From Novosphingobium sp. NDB2Meth1 (GTDB taxonomy: Bacteria; Pseudomonadota; Alphaproteobacteria; Sphingomonadales; Sphingomonadaceae): a DNA stretch of 64,000 bases. Both the position numbers and the translations under genes were made by a program. The stretch is from positions 62,001-126,000 of the forward strand of contig NZ_FPEH01000019.1 of the NCBI RefSeq assembly GCF_900117425.1. Direction: 5' to 3'. Below the pieces are notes generated by a model. That model was not told where the DNA came from. It ran no database searches and saw only the letters and a program-made list of their open reading frames with translations. Below, piece by piece: positions 42,072 to 48,946 of the stretch. Within the stretch, counting starts at the first letter, position 1. The number at the start of each line of letters is the position of its first letter.

Positions 42072-42881
42072 ACGAGCTCATCAAGAAGCCCGATCTTAAA
42101 AACTAGGCGAGATTACCAATGCTGCTGAGTGCACCTCGACGTTTAGGGCGGACGCCTCCGCACAGCTCAAGTGGTGCAACCATTCAAAGCGAGGTTAAAC
42201 GCATTGCCTCTAAAGGCAATATTAAGGCTGCTTGAGAGACGCCATGGCGCCGTTCGATGGAGACGTCTTAGAGGCTCTGAAGGGTCAGTGACATGACATC
42301 AAAGCAGCTCAGATCCTCGTTCCAGTGAGTATCGGTTCGAGCGCTCTGCGGTCGGTCGCAGTGACCGCTGCGGGCGGTTGGAAGAGCCGGCCCGAAAGAG
42401 CCAGCTAATCACACACTATACAGCATTAGAGATCATTTTCTGCGGCATGACGGCAGCAGCGGATTTGCCACTGCCGACGGTCTTTAAAACGACGGGCCTG
42501 AAAAGAGAACTTACTCGCAGGAGTGGTTGGTATCTCCGCTTGGGACGAGCATTCACATATTCAGTACACTGAAGAGCGCGCGACCGTATGCTGTCCGCAC
42601 TGAAATCCATGGGTGATGGGAAATCGCCAGTCTGAACCTAAAACCCCGATGGTTGTCCGGCTATGTATGCCGGTGATTTCCATGACCTCCCAGCGAGTAA
42701 ACATTTCATGGACAGTCTTTTTCGCCTGATGTGATGTATTTGTTCATGGCTCTGGCTACCTCCAAGCAGACGAAAAACAGCTGATTCGAGCAAAGCCTGG
42801 AACACCTTGGCTTCCGAGCGTCAGTCGGTCAGTGCAGACCACCACGCGCAACGACCGACTGCGTTTACAACTAAGTGACTG
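42072..42881. other. 810-bp gene-poor junction between catabolic and transfer regions
   Basis: I find no convincing gene, tRNA or recognisable insertion-sequence end. The sequence is visibly less GC-rich than either side, and its frames are short and broken. Two hairpins are present: ATTGCCT/AGGCAAT (42203-42209 and 42214-42220, 4-base loop), which may be a weak terminator for the SDR gene, and CAGTCGGTC/GACCGACTG (42822-42830 and 42853-42861) just beyond the AlpA-like gene end. It may be a scar where the catabolic block joined the conjugative element. Confidence 0.5.
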
Positions 42882-43130
42882 CTATTGCATCTCGACTGCC
42901 GCGATCCATGCATCAACCTCCGCCTCGACCCAGACCACACAGCGCGGCCCGAGCGAGCGCCCTTTCGGGAAACGGCCCTCAGCCATGCGCTGATAGATCG
43001 ACGAGCGCTTCAGCCCTACTCGGGCGATGACCTCCGGCAGGCGGATCAGGCGCGCTGGCGCAGCGGGCAGCGCCGCCGCCTCATGAGCAGGTTTGGCAAC
43101 GCGGTCTGCAACAACATGTGACATGGTCAT
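42882..43130 (-). CDS. AlpA-family helix-turn-helix regulator
   Basis: An 82-residue protein with the AlpA/Phage_AlpA pattern: IRLPEVIARVGLKRSSIYQR, MAEGRFPKGRSLGPRCVVWV and EAEVDAWIA. It is a winged-helix-type small DNA binder of the MerR-like excisionase group. Members regulate integrases or act as excisionases on mobile elements. The ATG at 43130 has AAGGAAA 6 bases upstream. It lies upstream of the transfer operon on the opposite strand, with a helix-turn-helix gene behind it. No integrase is in view, so regulation of transfer is more likely than excision here. Confidence 0.85.
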   Translation of the reverse strand: MTMSHVVADRVAKPAHEAAALPAAPARLIRLPEVIARVGLKRSSIYQRMAEGRFPKGRSLGPRCVVWVEAEVDAWIAAVEMQ

Positions 43131-43164
43131 GGTTTCCTTGTTTGGTCATACCACCCCGATCCCC

Positions 43165-43659
43165 TCACCGGCCGAGCACGAGAGAAATGTCGCGCTCGGT
43201 AAACTCGTCGATATGTTTGGCCAGCAGCCGCGCCACTAGGCGCGAGGTGCCGATGGCCCAGCGCGGGCGCAGATCGGCGATGCGGGGGCCCAGCGTTTCG
43301 TTCATGGTCACAGGGAGCGCGGCGAGAAACTGATCAAGGAACGCGCCTGCATCTTCGCCAAGCCATTCGATGGCCAGATCCTCGTGCCCCAGGATAGCAA
43401 GCAGAAGGGCGCCGTTTGAGGCAAGACCACACGCATCGAGCACGCGCGCGGCTTCCTCGATCGTCACGGCTTTCTCGCCGCGGAGCACGCGCAGGAAGGT
43501 GTCCTTGTTCATCGCCGCCACCCGGGCGACCTCGCGCCGCGACTTGCCCGACCGGTCGACGGCAGCGGTCAGGAGCCGCGCCAGTCTGGCGTTGATCCCT
43601 ATGGTCATTGCGTTGCAGGTCATGTCCACAATCGGTCCCAGATGGTTCGACTCGGACAT
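43165..43659 (-). CDS. helix-turn-helix transcriptional regulator (XRE-like)
   Basis: A 164-residue protein. The HTH lies near residues 35-75: SGKSRREVARVAAMNKDTFL and RVLRGEKAVTIEEAARVLDA, the usual XRE pattern of a helix that skips, binds and ends in a conserved Leu. The C-terminal half, with LAIEWLGEDAGAFLDQFL and IGTSRLVARLLAKHIDEF, is not recognised. The ATG at 43657-43659 is chosen because the alternative ATG at 43698 would lie inside the LexA-like box. It is read in the same direction as the AlpA-like gene and divergent from the pilin gene, so it probably controls transfer. Confidence 0.78.
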   Translation of the reverse strand: MSESNHLGPIVDMTCNAMTIGINARLARLLTAAVDRSGKSRREVARVAAMNKDTFLRVLRGEKAVTIEEAARVLDACGLASNGALLLAILGHEDLAIEWLGEDAGAFLDQFLAALPVTMNETLGPRIADLRPRWAIGTSRLVARLLAKHIDEFTERDISLVLGR

Positions 43660-43692
43660 GTAGCGCGAGTCCGCTTCTCTAGGAACAGAAAA

Positions 43693-43707
43693 GAACATAT
43701 TTAGAAC
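43693..43707. promoter_or_regulatory. LexA-type SOS box (GAAC-N7-GAAC)
   Basis: GAACATATTTAGAAC is an exact GAAC-N7-GAAC direct repeat, the form of LexA box known in Alphaproteobacteria. It lies 34 bases upstream of the XRE-like start on the minus strand, in a promoter position. Control of the regulator by DNA damage is inferred. Confidence 0.55.
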
Positions 43708-43965
43708 ATATCGGTTATCCTAGAATGAACCGATTCGGGGCACTGTCTCGCAAAACGGCCTGCTCTGGCGCGGATTTCCGGCGCTCCTTGCCCGATTTTC
43801 CGCCTCACTCGGCCAACTGAGCAGCATGGCGATCACGGTCATCGTCCAGATTTGTCCGAGAACGCTTCCTCGATCAGCCTTCCCTTTTCCTAGACCCATT
43901 TCTCTGGCCAAGACGGTGGGGCAGCGGCGTTGACCGCTGCGCCCACCCCGCTCGGAGAACGCTCC
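43708..43965. promoter_or_regulatory. upstream region of the transfer operon
   Basis: The 258 bases between the LexA-like box and the pilin ATG hold no credible gene. They should contain the promoter of the whole plus-strand tra operon. I cannot place a convincing -35/-10 pair by eye. Confidence 0.45.
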
Positions 43966-44298
43966 ATGACCTTGCTTGCCCTCGCCTCGTCGCGCCTGTC
44001 CAAGGCGCATATCGCCAAGTCCGCTGCCCTCATCGTTCCGGCCCTCGCGCTCACGCTCGTCGCCGGCACGGCCTACGCCGGCACCGACGCCACCTTCACC
44101 ACTGCACTGACGAAGTTCACGAACTTCCTGCAGGGCTCGGGCGGTAAGATCATCACCGTCCTCAGCCTCGCCGCTGGCCTTATCAGCCTCGCCTCGGGCC
44201 GTTTCACGCTCGGCCAGATCGCCGTGCCGGTCGGCGTCGGCGTGGGTGTCGGCACGGGCGTTCCGATCGTCACCTCGGTGATCACTGCCGTCATCTGA
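43966..44298 (+). CDS. traA: F-type conjugative pilin (TraA-like)
   Basis: A 110-residue prepilin. It has a long leader with SAALIVPALALTLVAGTAYA, and a signal-peptidase site AYA before Gly gives a mature protein of about 65 residues. The mature part has two hydrophobic helices separated by a short basic/polar turn (LASGRFTLGQ), the architecture of F pilin. The ATG at 43966 has CGGAGAA 7 bases upstream. It is the first gene of the operon and precedes traL, as in F. Pilin is inserted in the inner membrane and assembled into the conjugative pilus. Confidence 0.78.
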   Translation: MTLLALASSRLSKAHIAKSAALIVPALALTLVAGTAYAGTDATFTTALTKFTNFLQGSGGKIITVLSLAAGLISLASGRFTLGQIAVPVGVGVGVGTGVPIVTSVITAVI

Positions 44299-44334
44299 TC
44301 ACCGCTTTGTGACGCCTTGGGAGGGCACGTTACC

Positions 44335-44622
44335 ATGACAGACCGCCATGCGATCCCCCGCCATCTCGACGATCCCGAGCTGATCGGCTTCTGGACCATT
44401 GACGAGTTTGCCGGGATCATCGTCCCCTTCACCTGGGGGATCCTCGCGCAGCATATCCTGATCGGCATCGGGCTTGCAGTCGGAGCCTGGTTCGCTCTGC
44501 GAAAAGCCAAGGCCGGGCGCTCCGCCTCCTGGGTTCGCCATGCCGCTTACTGGTATCTGCCGCCGGGACTGACTGGTCTCAAGGCAACGCCGCCCTCCCA
44601 TTGCCGCGTGCTGGCAGGCTGA
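44335..44622 (+). CDS. traL: type IV conjugative transfer system protein TraL
   Basis: A 95-residue inner-membrane protein. It opens RHAIPRHLDDPELIGFWTID, the usual TraL beginning, then two hydrophobic stretches, and ends with WYLPPGLTGLKATPPSH, matching the family end with a YLP motif. TraL is a small component at the pilus base, the VirB3 counterpart. The ATG at 44335 has GGGAGGG 9 bases upstream; the longer GTG frame is not needed. It lies between the pilin and traE genes. Confidence 0.88.
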   Translation: MTDRHAIPRHLDDPELIGFWTIDEFAGIIVPFTWGILAQHILIGIGLAVGAWFALRKAKAGRSASWVRHAAYWYLPPGLTGLKATPPSHCRVLAG

Positions 44623-44634
44623 GGAGCGCATCCC

Positions 44635-45228
44635 ATGCTCACCGATGTCGCCCACGAGCGCACGCAGAAGCTGCTGCGCCAGCGCAATATCTTCGCGATG
44701 ACCAGTGCAGCGCTCACAGTCCTCTTCGCAGGCGCTGCCAGCCTGGTTGCCACCCGCGAGCGCGAAGTCATGCTGGTCCCGACCACCCGTACGCCGCTCG
44801 TGATTTCGAGCGCGGGGGTTTCTGCCGAGTACCTCGAGTTCGTGACCCGCGATGTCGCTCTCGTCCTGCTCAACCGCAGCCCCGAGGGGCTCGACTACTG
44901 GATGGGGCAGATCCTCGCGCTCGCCGATCCGGCCCAGCGCGGCCGGCTCAAGGCCGAGCTCTTGCGCATCGTCGAGGAGCAGCGCGGGTCCGAAGTCACC
45001 CAGGCTTTCGTGATCAGCAAGCTCGAAGTCGATCCTCGCGCGCTGACCTCGGAGGTCAGCGGCACGCTCAAGACGTTCGTGGGCGAGCAGGTGATTTCGA
45101 GCGAGGAGCGCCGCTTCCGTTTCGACTGGACCTACCGCGGCCTGCGCCTCGCGCTGTCCGGTTTCGCGGTGGTTCCACCGCCCCATCCGGCTGATGCCCC
45201 CAGCCCATCTTCAACGGAGTCCCACTGA
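44635..45228 (+). CDS. traE: type IV conjugative transfer system protein TraE
   Basis: A 197-residue bitopic inner-membrane protein. It has a short cytoplasmic N-terminus, a membrane helix (AMTSAALTVLFAGAASLVAT) and a periplasmic domain with LVPTTRTPLVISSAGVSAEY and LDYWMGQILALADPAQRGRL, as in TraE. TraE is the VirB8-like bridge of F-type systems. Its stop overlaps the traK ATG by one base. Confidence 0.88.
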   Translation: MLTDVAHERTQKLLRQRNIFAMTSAALTVLFAGAASLVATREREVMLVPTTRTPLVISSAGVSAEYLEFVTRDVALVLLNRSPEGLDYWMGQILALADPAQRGRLKAELLRIVEEQRGSEVTQAFVISKLEVDPRALTSEVSGTLKTFVGEQVISSEERRFRFDWTYRGLRLALSGFAVVPPPHPADAPSPSSTESH

Positions 45229-45983
45229 TGCGCGGATCTCTCCCCGCGAGGCCAAGACGCCTCTCCCTGTTCACAGCGCTTGCCGCAACTAGCCTGTCCT
45301 CGCCGGCCACGGCCGACCAGTTCAAGCAGACCGCCGATGGCGGTACGATTGCCTGCGAGGTCTCGGCGCACGAGCTGACCCGGTTCGCTCTGGTCGGCGA
45401 CGCCTTTGCCAGCGTCTCGAAGATCGGGACCGGCACGCCCTACAACGACTTTGCCGTCTCGAACGAGCCGGTTCGCGGGGACATTTATGTGTCGGTGCCC
45501 GAGGTCTATGCGGGTTCGCGGATCAGCTTCTTCGCCACGACCAAGAAGGGCTACGTCTACAAGTTTGCCTGCCCGATCCGCCCGATCGAAGCGCAGCAGG
45601 TTTTCGTGACCAACCCGGCGATCGCCAGGGACGATGCGAGCAGCTGGGAGAAGGCGACACCGATCGAGACGAGCGCCGTGCGCCTCGTCCAGGCCATGGC
45701 CGCCGAGACGCAAGTGCCGGGTTTCGCGGTGCGGCAGTCGAGCAGCCTTCCCGCCCGCGCCGGCCAGATCGAGGTCCAATTGATCGCCGAGTACCGCGGC
45801 GCGAGCCTTACCGGCAAAGTCGTGCGCCTCGCCAACCGGGGCAATACGCCCGCCACGCTCGCCACCCGCGATCTCGCGCCGCTCGGCACGATTGCGGTCG
45901 CCATCGCCAGCCCGGTGCTCGCGCCGGGCGCTTCCACCACCGCCTGGATCGTCGGGCCGAACGGAGACAACGGCCATGACTGA
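45228..45983 (+). CDS. traK: type-F conjugative transfer system secretin TraK
   Basis: A 251-residue exported protein with a signal peptide ending in ATADQF near residue 30. The body shows GGTIACEVSAHELTRFALVG and AGSRISFFATTKKGYVYKF, the secretin-like start typical of TraK. TraK is the VirB9 counterpart and forms the outer-membrane core complex with TraV and TraB. The start overlaps traE by one base; the end overlaps traB by 8 bases. Confidence 0.88.
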   Translation: MRGSLPARPRRLSLFTALAATSLSSPATADQFKQTADGGTIACEVSAHELTRFALVGDAFASVSKIGTGTPYNDFAVSNEPVRGDIYVSVPEVYAGSRISFFATTKKGYVYKFACPIRPIEAQQVFVTNPAIARDDASSWEKATPIETSAVRLVQAMAAETQVPGFAVRQSSSLPARAGQIEVQLIAEYRGASLTGKVVRLANRGNTPATLATRDLAPLGTIAVAIASPVLAPGASTTAWIVGPNGDNGHD

Positions 45984-47316
45984 GAACATGCGCGATGAGC
46001 AGCCGCCGGTCCGCCAGAAAGCGAAAGACGAGGCCGGCACCGCCGAACTTCTGTCAACGCTGAACGCCAGCACCCGGCGGCGCCAGAACCTGCTGCTTGG
46101 CGGTGTCGCCGCAGTGCTCCTCGCCGGTGCGGCGTGGTTTCTTCTCGGAACCGACGGCACCGGCAAGGCCGACACCGACAAGACCAGCGTCGACACCTCC
46201 GGGCTCGTCAACCGCGACCTCTCCGAGCGCGAGTTCGTCACCATGTTCGGCAACCGGCTCGATGCCGTGGCCCGCGCGCAAAAGGAGCTGAAAGACGCCG
46301 CCGTCCCGCGCAGCGAAGTCGACGAGCAGATGGCGGCGCTCAAGGCCGAGAACGAGGCCATGCGCACCAATGGCCAGGCCGCGATCGATGCGGTGTCCGC
46401 AGAGAATGCGCAGCTGAAGAGCCAGTTGGCCAGTCCGCAGGTTCCTGCCGCTGTGCCGCCGGTCCCGGCCTACGGCCCCCGCGGTGGCAGTTACGATGCA
46501 CGGGGGCTTCCCGCTCCAGGCAGCAATGCCGACGGTCTGGGCGGCGCGCCGGCCGAAAGCCCCGCCGCGCCCAGCGCCGAAGTCAAGCTGATGAGCTTCA
46601 CCGGCGACAAGGGCAGTGCGGGCCTCAAGGTTGCGCGCGCCGAGACGCCGCCGCTCGTGGTCGAGGACTCGCCCGAATATCTGCCACCCAACTCCTATGC
46701 GCCGGCGCGCGTGATCGTCGGGGTCGATGCCTCGGCAGGCGTTGCGAGCCAGACCGATCCGCTCCCGGTTGTCCTGCGCATCACCGGCCCTGCCCGCTCG
46801 GTCCTGCAGAACGGCAAAGTCCTGACGACGCGGATCGAAGGCTGCGTGGTCAACGGCGCAGCGCGCGGCGATCTCTCCTCGGAGAAAGTCTACGTGAAGC
46901 TCGCCCGCATGACATGCGACCAGCCTGGTGGGCGCGTCGCGGTGAGCGAGGTCAAAGGCTTCATCAGCTTTGCTGGCAAGTCCGGCGTGCGCGGCCGCGT
47001 TGTCAGCCGCGAGGGCAACCTCGTCACGCAGGCGCTGCTTGCCGGAATCATCGGCGGGTTCGGGCGCGGGTTCTCGGCCAACGCCAACAGCGTGTTCGCG
47101 AACCAGCGCACCACCGCGAACGGCACCCCGGCCAAGCTCTCCGCTGGCGACATTTTCGGCGGCGGGCTCGGGCAAGGCGCAGGCGAGGCGGCCGACACGG
47201 TCAGCAAATACCTGATCGAACGCGCCGAACAGTACCAGCCCGTCGTCGAGATGCCGACCGGCATCGATGTCGAGATCGTGTTTCTCGACGGCGTCTTCGT
47301 GAGGAACAGCCAATGA
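45976..47316 (+). CDS. traB: type IV conjugative transfer system protein TraB (VirB10-like)
   Basis: A 446-residue protein with an N-terminal cytoplasmic stretch and one membrane helix (LLLGGVAAVLLAGAAWFLLG). A coiled, Pro-rich periplasmic linker with AQKELKDAAVPRSEVDEQMA follows, and then a C-terminal TrbI/VirB10-like domain (SAGVASQTDPLPVVLRITGP, VNGAARGDLSSEKVYVKLAR). It spans both membranes and links them. The ATG at 45976 lies inside the end of traK with GGAGA 8 bases upstream. Its stop overlaps the next ATG as ATGA. Confidence 0.9.
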   Translation: MTENMRDEQPPVRQKAKDEAGTAELLSTLNASTRRRQNLLLGGVAAVLLAGAAWFLLGTDGTGKADTDKTSVDTSGLVNRDLSEREFVTMFGNRLDAVARAQKELKDAAVPRSEVDEQMAALKAENEAMRTNGQAAIDAVSAENAQLKSQLASPQVPAAVPPVPAYGPRGGSYDARGLPAPGSNADGLGGAPAESPAAPSAEVKLMSFTGDKGSAGLKVARAETPPLVVEDSPEYLPPNSYAPARVIVGVDASAGVASQTDPLPVVLRITGPARSVLQNGKVLTTRIEGCVVNGAARGDLSSEKVYVKLARMTCDQPGGRVAVSEVKGFISFAGKSGVRGRVVSREGNLVTQALLAGIIGGFGRGFSANANSVFANQRTTANGTPAKLSAGDIFGGGLGQGAGEAADTVSKYLIERAEQYQPVVEMPTGIDVEIVFLDGVFVRNSQ

Positions 47317-48194
47317 CCCCGATCCCATCACCGCGCCCCCGTCCGTTTACCCGGGGGGCAGGCCTTGCCAGCCTCATCGCGCTCTCGGCTGCGACCGGAT
47401 GGGCTGCGGCCTACATGGCCTCGCCGGCCCATGCCGCAGCCGACACCGCCAAAGTACGCGCCGCGCTCCAACTGCGCCTGCCCAAAACGCCGATCGATGC
47501 GATCGACTGCAAGGGCCTCGGCGGTCTGTGCGAGGTCGCCTCGAAGACAACGCTGTTCTATGTCGACGCGCAGGCCAAGTACCTTGTGATCGGCCGGGTC
47601 TACGACATGGAAGCGCGCCAGGATCTGACTGCGGCGCGGCTGCTCCAGCTCAATCCCGATCTGCTCGCCGCAGGCGCCGCACACCGCGACGATGCGGACG
47701 ATCAAACACCTGGCCGATCGCGAGCGACACCCGCGCCGCAGAAGGTCACGCTTGCGGGCCTTCCCGAGAACGGCGCGATCCGCTGGGGTCCGGTAGATGG
47801 TCCCAAAGTCGTGGTCTTCTCCGACTTCCACTGCGGCTACTGCAGGAAGCTCTCGGGCGAGCTCAAAGCCATCGGCGCGCGCGTCGAGGAGCGGCCGATT
47901 TCGATCTTCGGCCCCGAATCCCGCAAGGACGCAGAGCGCGTGCTCTGCTCGCCCTTCCCCGAGACCTCGCTCCATGCCGCTTACTCTGGGACAGCGCTCG
48001 CCAATCCCAGGCCCTGCGACACGCGCGGGCTGGACGCCAACGAGGCTTTTGCCAAGGCGCATGGCTTCTCCGGAACGCCTGTGATCGTGCGGCCCTCCGA
48101 TGGCGCGGTGCTCGAAGGCTACCGCCCGGCCGCCGCGCTGCGCGCCTTCCTGACAGCGTCCACTTCGCAACCTCCTGCATCGAACAAAAGGTGA
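47313..48194 (+). CDS. DsbC-like thiol:disulfide interchange protein of the transfer operon
   Basis: A 293-residue exported thioredoxin-fold protein. A signal peptide with ALSAATGWAAAYMASPAHA comes first, then a dimerisation-like domain (KTPIDAIDCKGLGGLCEV). The thioredoxin domain has the CGYC active site in FSDFHCGYCRKLSGEL near residues 174-177, and the cis-Pro loop is SGTPVIV. DsbC-like isomerases are usual partners in F/SXT-type operons and correct disulfides of TraN, TraU and TraH, which are Cys-rich here. The ATG overlaps the traB stop by 4 bases. Confidence 0.87.
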   Translation: MTPIPSPRPRPFTRGAGLASLIALSAATGWAAAYMASPAHAAADTAKVRAALQLRLPKTPIDAIDCKGLGGLCEVASKTTLFYVDAQAKYLVIGRVYDMEARQDLTAARLLQLNPDLLAAGAAHRDDADDQTPGRSRATPAPQKVTLAGLPENGAIRWGPVDGPKVVVFSDFHCGYCRKLSGELKAIGARVEERPISIFGPESRKDAERVLCSPFPETSLHAAYSGTALANPRPCDTRGLDANEAFAKAHGFSGTPVIVRPSDGAVLEGYRPAAALRAFLTASTSQPPASNKR

Positions 48195-48199
48195 ATCTG

Positions 48200-48946
48200 A
48201 TGTCGCACCACCGGCGCCTCGCCGCCGCCCTCACCCCGCTTTGCCTGTCGCTCGCCGGCTGCGTCGGCCTCGGCACCAACGTCAAAGGCCAGTTCTCCTG
48301 CCGCGCACCGAGCGGGACCTGCGCGCCCTCGCGCACGATCGACGAGCGCGCGACGAAGGAGATTGCCTCGCCCGATCCGGACAGCGGCTTCAGCGCGGCG
48401 CGCCAGCGCGCTGGGATCGCGACGCCAGTGGGCAGCGACGATCGCGCCCGCACGGCGGAACGCCGCCTGCGCGTCGTCTTCCCCGCGCATGTCGACGAGA
48501 GCGGGATACTGCACGACGAGGCAGTCGCCTGGACCGTGATCGAGGCACCGCACTGGGCCGCTGAGCTTGGGGCCAACAGCCAGCCCTCGACCGCACCGCT
48601 CGCTCGCCAGATCGGCCGGCAACTCAAGGCAGCGCAGGCTGCCGCCAAGTCTGCCCCCGATGCTGAGGCCGCTCCCGTCACTGCGGATATCGGCATCGCA
48701 ACGAACCCCAACGACACACCACCCTTCGAGCTTGCCTCGCCTTCGGCCCTCCCCTCCACGGTAGGCGAGGCAATACCCGGCGTCCCCCCGCCGGTGGCCG
48801 AGGGGTCCGACATGCCCGCCACCCCGCATGATCGGACCTCTCGGCCTTCCTTCGATCGGCCGCACTACCCCTCGGCCGCCGCGATCGACGCCGCGCACCG
48901 CGCTGCCGCAGCCAAGACCGCCTCGCCCAAGGAGCTGCACCCGTGA
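48200..48946 (+). CDS. traV: type IV conjugative transfer system lipoprotein TraV
   Basis: A 248-residue lipoprotein. The lipobox LSLAGC ends at residue 21, followed by VGLGTNVKGQFSCRAPSGTC, with the two Cys conserved in TraV. The rest is Pro/Ala-rich and low in complexity, longer than F TraV. TraV is the VirB7-like lipoprotein of the outer-membrane core. The ATG at 48200 has AAAAGG 8 bases upstream; a GTG nine bases earlier is possible. Its end overlaps traC (GTGA). Confidence 0.87.
   Translation: MSHHRRLAAALTPLCLSLAGCVGLGTNVKGQFSCRAPSGTCAPSRTIDERATKEIASPDPDSGFSAARQRAGIATPVGSDDRARTAERRLRVVFPAHVDESGILHDEAVAWTVIEAPHWAAELGANSQPSTAPLARQIGRQLKAAQAAAKSAPDAEAAPVTADIGIATNPNDTPPFELASPSALPSTVGEAIPGVPPPVAEGSDMPATPHDRTSRPSFDRPHYPSAAAIDAAHRAAAAKTASPKELHP

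Noticed and set aside
42378..42572. A 64-codon open frame in the junction region
   Set aside because: No ribosome site, no recognisable motif and low-complexity product; it is not supported as a gene.
42072..42881. tRNA gene or att site as an integration point
   Set aside because: No cloverleaf-forming sequence or repeated att-like segment could be found by eye, and no integrase is in the window.
43683..43696. A second LexA-like repeat (GAAC-N6-GAAC) next to the box at 43693
   Set aside because: The spacing is 6 instead of 7 bases, which does not fit the known form of the site.
46134..48194. A very long plus-strand frame suggesting a traB-DsbC fusion
   Set aside because: The upstream part is out of frame with traB and gives an Arg-rich nonsense product; only the part from the ATG at 47313 is a real protein.
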